In this document: positions 1 through 8,387 of the stretch, one piece after another
Layout of the letters: the number at the start of each line of letters is the position of its first letter
How positions within the stretch are numbered: the stretch's first letter is position 1
Assembly: GCA_034436375.1 (NCBI GenBank)
Contig: DAOTVS010000042.1
Coordinates: 1 to 25,661, forward strand
Direction of reading: 5' to 3'
DNA: 25,661 bases
Source of the DNA: DAOTVS01 sp034436375
GTDB lineage: Bacteria; Chloroflexota; Anaerolineae; SpSt-313
Position numbers and translations under genes: made by a program
The notes under the pieces: model-generated
The model's database searches: none
The model's input: the letters and a program-made list of their open reading frames with translations, nothing else
What the model was told of the DNA's origin: nothing

Positions 1-641
1 ACACCATGACCCGCATCGTGCACCCGCTGGACCGGGCGCTCGTTCCTCTGATGGGAGACGGCGCATCAGCCACCCTGGTGGGCGAAGTGCCGGAAGGGCA
101 GGGCTTCCTGGCCTTTGAGTTGGGCACTGACGGCTCCGGTTACCATTACTTGATGCTGCCGGCGGGGGGATTCCGGATGCCTGCTACGCCCGAGACGGCC
201 CGTGAGGTGGCCGACAGAGAGGGCAACATCCGCTCTCAGCAGAACCTCTACATGAATGGCGCTGCCATTTTCCACTTTGCGATTTCGGTCGTACCACCGA
301 CGGTAGAGCGAATCCTGGCCCGGCTTTCGCTGAGAGTGGAGGATGTGGACCTGTTCCTGTTTCACCAGGCCAACAAATACATGCTCGATTACCTGCTGCG
401 CAAGCTGGGCATTCCGCCCAGCAAAACGCATTTTTACATCGAAGATGTGGGCAACTGCAGCGGCTCGACCACGCCCATGGTGCTCACCGATGCCTGGCGC
501 GCCGGCCGCCTGCAGCCAGGGAATCGGGTGCTCATGATTGCCTTTGGGGTCGGGCTTTCCTGGGCCGCCACCGTGCTCCGCTGGCCCGAAAACACCCTGG
601 GCGTGGTGCCGGCCCAAGAGCACTTGCCGGGCCCCGAATGA
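1..641 (+). CDS. 3-oxoacyl-ACP synthase III-like protein (KAS III/FabH family), 5'-truncated by window
   Basis: This is the C-terminal part of a thiolase-fold condensing enzyme of the KAS III family. Such enzymes normally join an acyl-CoA to an ACP-bound nucleophile. The visible part begins near the family's GDGA segment (MGDGASATLVG) and carries the catalytic His in FHQAN and the catalytic Asn in GNCSGSTTP, ending in a typical FGVGLSWAA strand. About 212 residues are present against roughly 320-350 for the family. The frame is open to the window edge, so the ATG at 6 is internal and the catalytic Cys should lie about 30-45 codons upstream of the window. It sits 33-54 bp before a MaoC-type hydratase and upstream of an FkbH-like protein and an ACP. 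That context suggests a dedicated ACP-linked condensation rather than housekeeping FabH. The family call is firm; the substrate is inferred. Confidence 0.9.
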   Translation, partial: TMTRIVHPLDRALVPLMGDGASATLVGEVPEGQGFLAFELGTDGSGYHYLMLPAGGFRMPATPETAREVADREGNIRSQQNLYMNGAAIFHFAISVVPPTVERILARLSLRVEDVDLFLFHQANKYMLDYLLRKLGIPPSKTHFYIEDVGNCSGSTTPMVLTDAWRAGRLQPGNRVLMIAFGVGLSWAATVLRWPENTLGVVPAQEHLPGPE

Positions 642-695
642 CACGAGGCGCCGGTTTGTCTCTACAAAGGGATTATGATCAGGGGAGGAAAACGC

Positions 696-1121
696 GTGGT
701 GATGGCGGTTGATCTGGATTTCGACGATATCCCAATCGGTGCCCAGGCCTCCTTCCAGCACCGTTTTACGGAGGATGATATCGACCGTTTCGCTGCACTC
801 TCGGGCGATATGAGCCCCCTGCACACCGATGATCATTACGCCGCCGAAACACGCTTCGGTCGGCGTCTGGTGCACGGTATGCTGGCCGCAGGGCTCCTTT
901 CACGCCTGTTAGGCATGTACCTGCCCGGGCGCCGCAACCTGTGCCTGGCCCAATCTTTCGACTTTATCAACCCGGTCTATGCCGGCGATATGCTGGAGGT
1001 GCGGGGCGAAGTGGAGTACCGGCAGGAGGCCTTGCGGACACTGAGGATCCGCACCGAGATACGCATCCTTCCTGACCGGATAGCCTTGCGCGGCCGGGCG
1101 CTGGTGCAGGTGCGGCGATGA
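696..1121 (+). CDS. MaoC-like (R)-specific enoyl hydratase/dehydratase
   Basis: This is a single hot-dog-fold protein of the MaoC/(R)-hydratase family, about 141 residues, which is normal for the stand-alone form. The hydratase motif is visible as FAALSGDMSPLHTDDHYA, where Asp and His are the expected catalytic pair; the family's usual Asn before Pro is Ser here. A downstream VHGML segment is also typical. The family interconverts enoyl and (R)-3-hydroxyacyl thioesters on CoA or ACP. Start choice is uncertain. An AGGGGAGG sequence at 681-688 lies 7 bp before a GTG at 696 and 13 bp before an ATG at 702. An ATG at 675 follows a weaker AAAGGG. The stop overlaps the FkbH-like start by ATGA, so translation is probably coupled. 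With a KAS III upstream and an ACP downstream, an ACP-bound substrate is likely (inference). Confidence 0.9.
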   Translation: MVMAVDLDFDDIPIGAQASFQHRFTEDDIDRFAALSGDMSPLHTDDHYAAETRFGRRLVHGMLAAGLLSRLLGMYLPGRRNLCLAQSFDFINPVYAGDMLEVRGEVEYRQEALRTLRIRTEIRILPDRIALRGRALVQVRR

Positions 1122-3388
1122 GTGCCGAACACGGGCTGGATCTGGCTGGCCTTCTGGACATGGTCGGGCAGGCCGATGACCCCCTGCTATTGGGGCTGCG
1201 TCTGGCCGGGGCGATGCAGGGGCAGCAGAGGCTAGCCTTTCTCTCCGCTGCGCTGGCCCGCTTCCCTCATTGGGGCGCCGAGGCCGCACGAGAGATGACC
1301 GTCCTGGCAGCCGCACTGCAGGCCGGCGACCCGGTGCAGGCCCAGTCGCTGCAGCAGGCGCTGGAGGGAGCTGGCCCGGCCGCCACCCTCATGCGCGCCC
1401 TGCTGTTGGAGGTAGCCGGCTGCCCCGAGCAAGCCGCGGCGCTCCTGGCTGCTGTGCCCGACGATGACCCGGCCGAAGGCCGGGCCCTGCGCCTGTTGGC
1501 CCAGGCGCGCAACCTGGTGCGCTCCCAGGCCCCCTTGAGCGAGATAAGCTGGACGCTGCGCGAAGCGGCGCGGGCAGCAGTTTCCTACCGCAGCCTGTGT
1601 GCCGTAGACCGCCTGCTGGGGCGCTTACAGCCGGGGAGCCTTCCGGCGCAGCGCCACGTCAGACTCGCCCTGCTAGGCACGGGCACCTTAGAGCTCTGGG
1701 CGCCTGCCTTGCGTGCCGCCTGCTATGCCGCCGGTATTGACGCCGAGGTCCATAGCGGCGCCTTTGGCCAGTGCCAACAGGAAATCCTCGCGCCCGACTC
1801 GCCCCTCGATGCCCTGCGCCCCACTGCCATCATCATCGCGCTCGACTGGCGCGCCATCGGCCTGCCTGCGGAGGCCGCCGACCCGGAGAAGGCGGTTGCT
1901 GAGGCGGTCGCCGCCCTGCGCGCCCTCTGGCGCACCTGCCGCGAGCGTTGGGGCGCCCTGGTATTCCAGTACAACCTGGAAGTGCCGCCCTGGGATGCCA
2001 ATGGGAGCCTGAGCGCCATCCTGCCCGGTGGCCGTGGGCGCCTGCTGCGTCGCATCAACCTGGCGCTCTGGGATGCGGCGGCAGCGGAGCCTGGCGTTCA
2101 CATTCTGGACCTGGAACAGTGCGCAGCGGTGCACGGCAAAGCGGTATGGAGCGACCCCGCCCTCTGGCACACGGCCCGCCAGTACCCAGCGCCCGAAGCC
2201 CTGCCGGCGCTGGCACGCCGGCAAGCCGCCATGTTACGGGCGGCCCTCGGCCTCAGCGCCAAGTGCCTGGCCCTCGACCTCGACGGCACCCTGTGGGGCG
2301 GCGTCATCGGGGAAGATGGGCTGAAGGGCATCATCCTGGGGGGCAATGGCATCGGCGAAGCCTATGTCGAGTTTCAGCGCTATGTACAGGCATTGGCCCA
2401 GCGGGGCATCATCCTGGCCGTCATCTCAAAGAACAACGAACAGGATGCCCTCCTTCCCTTCCAACAGCACCCGGAGATGGTGCTCAAGCTCGATGATATC
2501 GCCGTTTTCCAGGCCAACTGGCAGCCCAAAGACGAGAACCTGCGCCAGGCTGCCCAGGCCTTGAACATCGGCTTGGAGAGCATCGTCTTTGTCGATGACA
2601 ATCCCCTGGAGCGAGCCTGGATGCGCCGGCAATTGCCCCAGGTCGAGGTGCCAGAATTGCCGGCCGACCCGGCGCTCTATGTGCGCACGCTGGATGCCCA
2701 GATGGCCTTCGAGGCCCTGTCTCTCACTGCAGAGGATCGCGAGCGGGCCACGGCCTATCACGGCAATATCCAGCGCAGCGCCCTGCAACGGGCGGCCACC
2801 AGCCTGGAAGAGTTCCTTGCCGCCCTGCAGATGACCGTGGAGCTACAACCCTTCACAGAAGCCAACTTGCCCCGCATCGTCCAGTTGATCAACAAGACCA
2901 ACCAGTTCAACCTGACAACCCGGCGACTCACAGAGGCCGAGGTACGCGCCCTGATGGCCACGCCGGGCTGCTACACCCAGTCCATGCGCCTGCGCGACCG
3001 TTTTGGCGATAACGGCCTCACCGGTGTGCTCATTGCCCGGCCAGAAGGCAGCGATTTGCGCATTGACCTCTGGCTCTTGAGTTGCCGGGTCATGGGCCGG
3101 CGGGTCGAGGAGGTTATGCTCGCTGCTGTGGCGCGCTTTGCACAAGCATTGGGCTGCCGGAGACTGATCGGTGAATACTGGCCTACGGCCAAGAACAGCC
3201 CGGTGCGTGACCTCTACGACCGGTTGGGCTTTACCCTGATCCATCAGAGAGGCACCGGCGAGCGTCGCTATCAGTGGGACCTGCGACAACCAGCCCCGCC
3301 TTGGCCCCAAGGGATCCAAATCAATGACTGGACGCAGCACCCATACAGCGGTGTTGCCCCTCGCTTGGAGGTGAATAGCGCAAGATGA
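1118..3388 (+). CDS. FkbH-like protein (HAD subfamily IIIC with SGNH-like N-terminal and GNAT-like C-terminal regions)
   Basis: This 756-residue protein is built like FkbH-type enzymes. Residues about 180-370 form an SGNH-hydrolase-like region (RLALLGTGTLELWAP, then a run of alternating Ala/Leu helices). A HAD domain starts at ALDLDGTLWGG with D387 and D389, followed by ISKNNEQDA, NWQPKDENL and VFVDDNPLE. The C-terminal GNAT-like part carries the family hallmark INKTNQFNLTTRR. Characterised FkbH/OzmB/RkE-type proteins load a glyceryl unit from 1,3-bisphosphoglycerate onto an ACP. The start overlaps the MaoC stop and the stop overlaps the ACP start, both as ATGA, so hydratase, FkbH and ACP are probably made in step. 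The domain call is strong. Glyceryl-ACP formation is transferred from the family and is not proven here; some HAD-IIIC proteins in polysaccharide loci have unknown substrates. Confidence 0.93.
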   Translation: MSAEHGLDLAGLLDMVGQADDPLLLGLRLAGAMQGQQRLAFLSAALARFPHWGAEAAREMTVLAAALQAGDPVQAQSLQQALEGAGPAATLMRALLLEVAGCPEQAAALLAAVPDDDPAEGRALRLLAQARNLVRSQAPLSEISWTLREAARAAVSYRSLCAVDRLLGRLQPGSLPAQRHVRLALLGTGTLELWAPALRAACYAAGIDAEVHSGAFGQCQQEILAPDSPLDALRPTAIIIALDWRAIGLPAEAADPEKAVAEAVAALRALWRTCRERWGALVFQYNLEVPPWDANGSLSAILPGGRGRLLRRINLALWDAAAAEPGVHILDLEQCAAVHGKAVWSDPALWHTARQYPAPEALPALARRQAAMLRAALGLSAKCLALDLDGTLWGGVIGEDGLKGIILGGNGIGEAYVEFQRYVQALAQRGIILAVISKNNEQDALLPFQQHPEMVLKLDDIAVFQANWQPKDENLRQAAQALNIGLESIVFVDDNPLERAWMRRQLPQVEVPELPADPALYVRTLDAQMAFEALSLTAEDRERATAYHGNIQRSALQRAATSLEEFLAALQMTVELQPFTEANLPRIVQLINKTNQFNLTTRRLTEAEVRALMATPGCYTQSMRLRDRFGDNGLTGVLIARPEGSDLRIDLWLLSCRVMGRRVEEVMLAAVARFAQALGCRRLIGEYWPTAKNSPVRDLYDRLGFTLIHQRGTGERRYQWDLRQPAPPWPQGIQINDWTQHPYSGVAPRLEVNSAR

Positions 3389-3669
3389 CAACACAGTTGC
3401 ACACCATGGCCTCTCCGGCCAGGCTTATCACGCCGCTGGATCAACGCATCCAGGCAGTCTTCCGTGAGGTGCTCGACGATGACCACCTCGAGATCTACGA
3501 TGGTATGACCCGGGACAACTTTCCGGCCTGGGATTCACTCACCCACGTCAAACTCATTATCGGCCTGGAAGAGGAATTCCACTGCCAGTTCACCACGACC
3601 GAAGTCGTCGCAATACAGTCTATCGCCGACCTGAAACGCACGCTGATCGATAAAGGCGTCAGGACCTAG
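3385..3669 (+). CDS. Stand-alone acyl carrier protein partnered with the FkbH-like enzyme
   Basis: This is a 94-residue acyl carrier protein. The phosphopantetheine attachment site is Ser51 in FPAWDSLTHVKLI, with the usual acidic helix II after it (GLEEEF). The N-terminus is about 15 residues longer than in a minimal ACP, and a second Met at residue 8 could be the true start. The first ATG overlaps the FkbH stop (ATGA), which argues for it. It differs clearly from the AcpP-like protein at 25188: WDSL rather than ADSL, and a less acidic helix. A specialised carrier for the product of the FkbH-like enzyme is therefore more likely than a fatty-acid-synthesis ACP. A 53-bp gap separates it from the sugar dehydratase gene. 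Confidence 0.92.
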   Translation: MTTQLHTMASPARLITPLDQRIQAVFREVLDDDHLEIYDGMTRDNFPAWDSLTHVKLIIGLEEEFHCQFTTTEVVAIQSIADLKRTLIDKGVRT

Positions 3670-3722
3670 GAAAAGCTGGAAATGGCTGGTTACTCCAACC
3701 TTACTCTACGAGGCGTATCGAA

Positions 3723-5678
3723 ATGATGGCATTGGCAGTACGCCTGTGGCGCAAGTATGTGCTCTGGGCGGCATTGGATGCGCTGGTTGTGGCCGCGAGC
3801 CTCTTCCTGGCCTGGTCAGCGCGCTCGATTACTGCGATCCTCGACGTTGGTTCGCTGCTCCTCTTTGGCCTGTTGGCTATCGGCGTCTCGTGCGGCGTCA
3901 ACTATCTCGTTGGGCTCTATGACTGCATCTGGCGCTACGCATCGGCCAATGAGGTCCTTTTCATCACCTATGCGGTGGTAGTCAGCACCCTCACTCTCAC
4001 CGTAGTCGACCTCCTATGGCCCGGCCGGCGTGCGGTGCCCCTGAGTGTCGTGCTGGTCACCGGGGTTTTCAGCTTTGTCGGCTTTGCCGCCGTGCGCTAC
4101 CGGCGCCGGCTATGGACCGGCCTTCAGTATCACTGGCGGAACCTTTACGAGAATAAACCGCGCACCCGGGTGCTCATCGTCGGTGCAGGCGAAGCGGGGC
4201 AACTCATGGCCTGGCGCATTCTGAATCAGGAGGAAGGCCAGGCATACAAAGTCGTTGGCTTTGTCGATGATGACCCGGCCAAACTGGGCATGCGTGTGCA
4301 TGGCCGCCCTGTGCTGGGGAGCCGCGAGGCCATCGCCTCAATCGTGGCCCGCCAGCAGGTGGACCTCATCATCATCGCCATCTACAACCTCAGCCGGCAG
4401 TCCTTTCGCGAGATCCTCTCCCTTTGTGAGAGCACACCGGCGCGGATCAAAGTGTTGCCCAATATCTTTGAGTTCATCCACAGCAACAAGGGCGTGCCGC
4501 TGACTCGCGATGTCAGCTCCGAAGACCTTCTGGGGCGCAAGCCGGTTGAGGTGGACCATGAAGCCTGCCGCCAGCTTCTCGCTGGCAAGACCGTGTTGGT
4601 GACCGGGGCAGCTGGTTCCATCGGCTCGGAGCTATGCCGGCAAATCGCCTCCTTCGGTCCGCAGCATCTGATCATGATCGATAACAACGAATCAGGCCTG
4701 CACGACCTGGTCGTTTCCATGCAGATGGACCCCAACATGCCGCCACTCCACCCCATTGTAGGCGATGTGACCAACCGTCCAAAGATGCGGGCCATCTTTG
4801 AGCGCTACCACCCGCACACCGTGTTCCATGCCGCGGCCTATAAGCACGTACCGTTGATGGAAGAGCACCCCGATGAAGCCGTGCGGGTGAACGTGCATGG
4901 CACCCTCACCCTCTCTGATCTGGCGTGCCGGTACGGGGCCGAACGCTTTGTGCTCATCTCGACCGACAAAGCGGTCAGCCCAACCTGCGTCATGGGCATC
5001 ACCAAGCGCATCGGCGAGATGATCGTCTCCTCGCTCGCCCAATCGCACACACTCTGCACCTGTGTCCGTTTCGGCAATGTGCTCGGCAGCCGGGGCTCGG
5101 TCGTGCCGATATTCGAGCGGGAGATCGAAAAAGGCGGGCCCCTGACGATCACTCACCTGGAAATGACGCGCTACTTTATGACCATCACCGAGGCAGTCAG
5201 CCTGGTCATCCAGGCCGCCACCCTCACCCGCGGGGGCGATCTGTTTGTGCTCGACATGGGCAAACAGATCCGCATCGAGGAACTGGCCCAGCGCCTGGTA
5301 CGCCTGCGGGGACTGCGGCCGCGAGTAGACATTCCCATCAAGTACATCGGCATCCGGCCGGGCGAGAAACTGCACGAGGAACTGCTTGGGGCCGACGAAC
5401 AAGTCGTCGTCACCTCCCACCCTGCAATCCTGCGCGTGCAGGCCTTGCGCTCGCCGGATGCGGCCGAACTGCGCGGCCGGCTCAGCGCTCTGATAAGCCT
5501 GGCTCGCCGGATGGACAAGCAGGAAATCACCGCACAGATGCGCGAGATCGTTGAGCTGCCGCCCCTCCCTGCACTCACAGCTGCAGGCGCAGCCGCCGTG
5601 CCTGATCCCACGCTTCTGACTACAGAACAACTCTCTGAGACCGGCGACCCCAGGGCGGTCGTTCCGGGCCTCGCGTGA
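3723..5678 (+). CDS. Membrane nucleotide-sugar 4,6-dehydratase/epimerase (CapD/PglF-like)
   Basis: This 651-residue protein resembles the long membrane form of CapD/WbpM/PglF. Four hydrophobic segments (about residues 12-33, 43-64, 78-99 and 104-124) anchor it. A first Rossmann-like CoA-binding-type domain starts at VLIVGAGEAGQ, and a second, catalytic NAD(P) domain starts at VLVTGAAGSIGSELCRQI. The active-site stretch is STDKAVSPTCVMGITK: Asp-Lys is kept and Met replaces the Tyr of classical short-chain dehydrogenases, as known in the large membrane-bound members. The family converts UDP-GlcNAc to a 4-keto-6-deoxy sugar, the first step to 2,4-diamino or deoxyamino sugars. GAGG at 3710-3713 supports the start. 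It is placed before a Wzc-type kinase, in keeping with capsule or exopolysaccharide assembly. The exact substrate cannot be read from sequence. Confidence 0.93.
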   Translation: MMALAVRLWRKYVLWAALDALVVAASLFLAWSARSITAILDVGSLLLFGLLAIGVSCGVNYLVGLYDCIWRYASANEVLFITYAVVVSTLTLTVVDLLWPGRRAVPLSVVLVTGVFSFVGFAAVRYRRRLWTGLQYHWRNLYENKPRTRVLIVGAGEAGQLMAWRILNQEEGQAYKVVGFVDDDPAKLGMRVHGRPVLGSREAIASIVARQQVDLIIIAIYNLSRQSFREILSLCESTPARIKVLPNIFEFIHSNKGVPLTRDVSSEDLLGRKPVEVDHEACRQLLAGKTVLVTGAAGSIGSELCRQIASFGPQHLIMIDNNESGLHDLVVSMQMDPNMPPLHPIVGDVTNRPKMRAIFERYHPHTVFHAAAYKHVPLMEEHPDEAVRVNVHGTLTLSDLACRYGAERFVLISTDKAVSPTCVMGITKRIGEMIVSSLAQSHTLCTCVRFGNVLGSRGSVVPIFEREIEKGGPLTITHLEMTRYFMTITEAVSLVIQAATLTRGGDLFVLDMGKQIRIEELAQRLVRLRGLRPRVDIPIKYIGIRPGEKLHEELLGADEQVVVTSHPAILRVQALRSPDAAELRGRLSALISLARRMDKQEITAQMREIVELPPLPALTAAGAAAVPDPTLLTTEQLSETGDPRAVVPGLA

Positions 5679-5722
5679 TAGTGGAAATCCCATGTCGGGT
5701 TTCCTTGATCGAAAGGAGAATT

Positions 5723-7231
5723 GTGGAAGAGCAATCGCAAAGCTCTGCCGTCCGTAGATACCTGGCGGTCATACAGCGTTGGCTGTGGCTCATTGTCCTG
5801 ACGACCCTGGTCGCCGCCGCGGCTGCCTATGTGGCAAGCCGTCTCTCGACTCCAATCTATGAAGCATCATCGATCCTGCTAGTCAATGGCGGAGAGACCG
5901 CCGCTGGCCCAGACTACAATGGAGTATTGATGAGCGAGCGCCTGGTCGGCACATACAGCCAGTTGCTCAAGGGACCGCCGATTTATGAGGGGATTCGCGC
6001 GCTGCTCAAGCTCAACTTTAGCGATGCGCAGATGGATCGCATGATCATTGTCGAGCCGGTGCGTGATACCCAGCTCATCACCCTCAAAGTACGCAGCGCC
6101 GATGCCGGGTTGGCCGCCAGGATCGCCAACACTGCGCCCCAGGTGCTGATCCAGCAGAACTTTCAGGCATCGGCGCGACTGGCCAGTATCATTGTCGCTC
6201 AACCGGCCAAAACGCCAACTGTGCCCGTTCTGCCGCGCACCCTTCTCAATACCTTGCTGGCGGCCTTTTCCGGGATGGTGATCGGCGTTGGTTCTGCATT
6301 CCTGTTCGAATATGCGGACGACACCATCAAGAGCCCCAGCGACGTGGAGCGCATCTCCCACCTGCCGACCCTGGCCAGCGTGCTGCGGAGCGCACATATG
6401 GGCGCCCAAGGCGAGGAGCCATTGGTGGCCCTGCGCGGCAAATCGCCCCTGGCTGAAGGATACCGCGAACTGCGCACCAATATGCAGTTCTTGACCAAGA
6501 GCGATGTCAAGGCCGGGGGGCAGGTGCTCATGATCACCAGCTCACAGCCCCTGGAAGGCAAGACAACGACCCTGGCCAACCTGGGCGTGAGCCTGGCCCG
6601 CATCGGCAGGCAGGTGATCCTGGTCGACGCCGACCTGCGCCGGCCCGCGCTCCACCGTCCCTTTGGCCTGCGCAATCAGATGGGCCTGACCACCCTGCTC
6701 ATGAAGCGCAAAGCTGATCCCAATGAGGCCATTCAGGAAACGAGCGTCAAAGGCCTGCGCGTGCTCACGGCCGGCCCCATTCCGGCAAACCCGGCGGAAC
6801 TGCTGGATTCGCCCGAGACCCCGGCCATTATCGAGGAGCTGCGCGGCCTTGCCGACTATGTGCTCATCGACACGCCGCCTGCGCTGAGCGTAACCGATGC
6901 CTCCATCCTGGCGCAAAAGGTCGATGGGGTGCTCCTGGTGGCTGAAATGGGGCGTGTGCGCAGCGATGTGTTCTGGCACGCCGTCGCTGCTCTGGAAAAG
7001 GTGCGGGCCCCCATCATTGGCGTAGTGCTCAACAAGGTGCGTGCCCGCCCGGGCAGCTATGGGTATTACCACTATGGGTACGGTACAAGTGAGGAGCCGG
7101 CGGCCGAAAAGCCGCCTTCGCTCGGTAAGCGCATCAGCTCAGTGACCACTGCTGCCGGGAGCACAGCCCGTAAACCCGCCACGCCGGCTCAGGCGACCAC
7201 TCAGAGCGCCGGTAAGCGCGAGCAGAAATGA
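5723..7231 (+). CDS. Wzc/CpsD-type polysaccharide co-polymerase with tyrosine autokinase domain
   Basis: The protein has an N-terminal Wzz-type chain-length domain. Its first membrane helix is WLWLIVLTTLVAAAAAYVAS and the second lies near nt 6240-6310. It is fused to a cytoplasmic BY-kinase domain. Walker A is SSQPLEGKTTT (K280 from the chosen start), Walker A' is VILVDADLRRP and Walker B is YVLIDTPPA. A tyrosine cluster near the C-terminus (SYGYYHYGYG, Tyr446-453) is the expected autophosphorylation site. The frame also starts at a GTG at 5675 overlapping the previous stop. The GTG at 5723, 4 bp after AAAGGAG, gives a better ribosome site and removes 16 residues of unlikely N-terminus. It probably controls polymer length and export. 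It is the last gene before a strong palindrome, so it likely ends the operon. Confidence 0.93.
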   Translation: MEEQSQSSAVRRYLAVIQRWLWLIVLTTLVAAAAAYVASRLSTPIYEASSILLVNGGETAAGPDYNGVLMSERLVGTYSQLLKGPPIYEGIRALLKLNFSDAQMDRMIIVEPVRDTQLITLKVRSADAGLAARIANTAPQVLIQQNFQASARLASIIVAQPAKTPTVPVLPRTLLNTLLAAFSGMVIGVGSAFLFEYADDTIKSPSDVERISHLPTLASVLRSAHMGAQGEEPLVALRGKSPLAEGYRELRTNMQFLTKSDVKAGGQVLMITSSQPLEGKTTTLANLGVSLARIGRQVILVDADLRRPALHRPFGLRNQMGLTTLLMKRKADPNEAIQETSVKGLRVLTAGPIPANPAELLDSPETPAIIEELRGLADYVLIDTPPALSVTDASILAQKVDGVLLVAEMGRVRSDVFWHAVAALEKVRAPIIGVVLNKVRARPGSYGYYHYGYGTSEEPAAEKPPSLGKRISSVTTAAGSTARKPATPAQATTQSAGKREQK

Positions 7232-7257
7232 CTGGCGCCAGGAACCCTGCAGAAAGC

Positions 7258-7287
7258 CAGGGCCGCGAGAGCGCTCTCGCGGCCCTG
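7258..7287. terminator. 30-bp perfect palindrome between convergent genes, probable bidirectional terminator
   Basis: Arms 7258-7272 and 7273-7287 are exact reverse complements (CAGGGCCGCGAGAGC and its complement) with no spacer. It lies in the 97-bp gap between the stop of the Wzc-type gene (+) and the stop of the alcohol dehydrogenase gene (-). There is no T-tract on either side, so it is not a classical intrinsic terminator. The position and perfect symmetry favour transcription end or 3'-end protection for both strands. Confidence 0.65.
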
Positions 7288-7328
7288 ACCGCCCAGCTAC
7301 GGCATCAAGGGTTGAAGGGCAGGGCAGG

Positions 7329-8360
7329 CTACTGAGGCACAATCACCGTCCGCACCTGGCCGCCGAAATGCTCCAGCTCATCCAGCGCCTGGTTGATAGC
7401 GCCGGCCTCCAGGGGCACCGTGCGCGTCACCACTTTGCTCAAGTCAAGCCTGCCGTGGCGCGCCAGCTCCATCAAGAGCGGCAGCTCGGAGAGCAGATGA
7501 TCATCCGAGCCGATGACGGTTGCCTCTTTGCCCAACAGATCGTGATAGGTATCAATCTCGATAGGGCGGCCGCAGATGCCCACCAGCACCGCCCGGCCGA
7601 AAACAGCCAGCGCCTGCACCGCCTGCTGCATTGTCGCCGGCAGGCCGATCACCTCCAGCGCCACATCCACTCCGCAGCCCCCCGTGCGGCGGCGGATCTC
7701 GGCCACCGGGTCGCCCGCGCTCGCGTCCACCGGCGTCGCGCCCAGTTGCTCTGCCAGCGCCAGCTTACCGGGGTTGATATCAACCGCATACACCTCCAAT
7801 GCGCCGAACGCCCGCGCCAACTGGATGGCCGACATGCCCAGCCCCCCGGCGCCGAAAACGGCCACCTTTTCCCCCGGCTGCACACCCGCCTTGCGCAGGG
7901 CATGGAACGACGTCGCCGAGGAACACATCATGATTGCCCCCTGTATAAAAGGGATCTCTGGGGGCAGGGGGATGCAATTGCGCGCCGGCACAACGATATA
8001 CTCTGCATAGCCGCCGTCGCGATGCTTGCCCAGCATCGTCCCCTGCACGCAGAATTGCTCTGTGCCGCGCGCACAGTACTCACAATCACCGCAGGTCACC
8101 AGGTAATGCAAGGCCACCCGGTCCCCCGGGTGCAGGCCAGCCACTTGCTTCCCCACCGCCTCGACCACGCCGGCAATCTCATGCCCCGGCGTCAACGGAA
8201 AGGGTCCTGCGGGTGATGTGCCGGCGCGGTAGTGCACATCCGAGTGGCAGATCCCCGCAGCCCGGATGCGCACCAGCGCCTCCCGCTCGCCCACCGCTGG
8301 TATGGGCAATTCCTGCTCCTCCAATGGCCGGTTCAGACCGACCAGCCGCACTGCTTTCAC
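7329..8360 (-). CDS. Zinc-dependent alcohol dehydrogenase (MDR superfamily)
   Basis: This 343-residue medium-chain dehydrogenase/reductase is of normal length. Catalytic zinc ligands are visible: C38 in GICHSDVHYRAG and the His-Glu pair in GHEIAGVVE. The structural zinc lobe is complete (CGDCEYCARGTEQFC, spacing C-x2-C-x2-C-x7-C). The nucleotide site is FGAGGLGMSAIQLA, followed by an acidic residue (VYAVDINPGK) suggesting NAD preference. It should oxidise an alcohol or reduce an aldehyde; the substrate is unknown. The start is GTG, preceded by AGGAGG with about 6 bp spacing on the minus strand. It lies 27 bp downstream of the LigB/MEMO-family gene on the same strand, so the two are probably co-transcribed. 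Confidence 0.93.
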   Translation of the reverse strand: MKAVRLVGLNRPLEEQELPIPAVGEREALVRIRAAGICHSDVHYRAGTSPAGPFPLTPGHEIAGVVEAVGKQVAGLHPGDRVALHYLVTCGDCEYCARGTEQFCVQGTMLGKHRDGGYAEYIVVPARNCIPLPPEIPFIQGAIMMCSSATSFHALRKAGVQPGEKVAVFGAGGLGMSAIQLARAFGALEVYAVDINPGKLALAEQLGATPVDASAGDPVAEIRRRTGGCGVDVALEVIGLPATMQQAVQALAVFGRAVLVGICGRPIEIDTYHDLLGKEATVIGSDDHLLSELPLLMELARHGRLDLSKVVTRTVPLEAGAINQALDELEHFGGQVRTVIVPQ

Positions 8361-8387
8361 GCCATCCTCCTGATCAATAACCCCTTG

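Noticed and set aside
66..875. Long minus-strand open frame of 269 codons opposite the KAS III and MaoC genes
   Set aside because: It is antisense to two well-supported genes, has no recognisable motif and is His/Gly/Arg-rich, as expected of a shadow frame in GC-rich DNA.
4692..5693. Minus-strand open frame of 333 codons opposite the sugar dehydratase
   Set aside because: No motif or ribosome site; the plus-strand gene has intact catalytic motifs over the same stretch.
7368..8216. Plus-strand open frame of 282 codons opposite the alcohol dehydrogenase
   Set aside because: The composition (many His, Gln, Arg) is that of an antisense frame; the minus-strand gene has complete zinc and nucleotide motifs.
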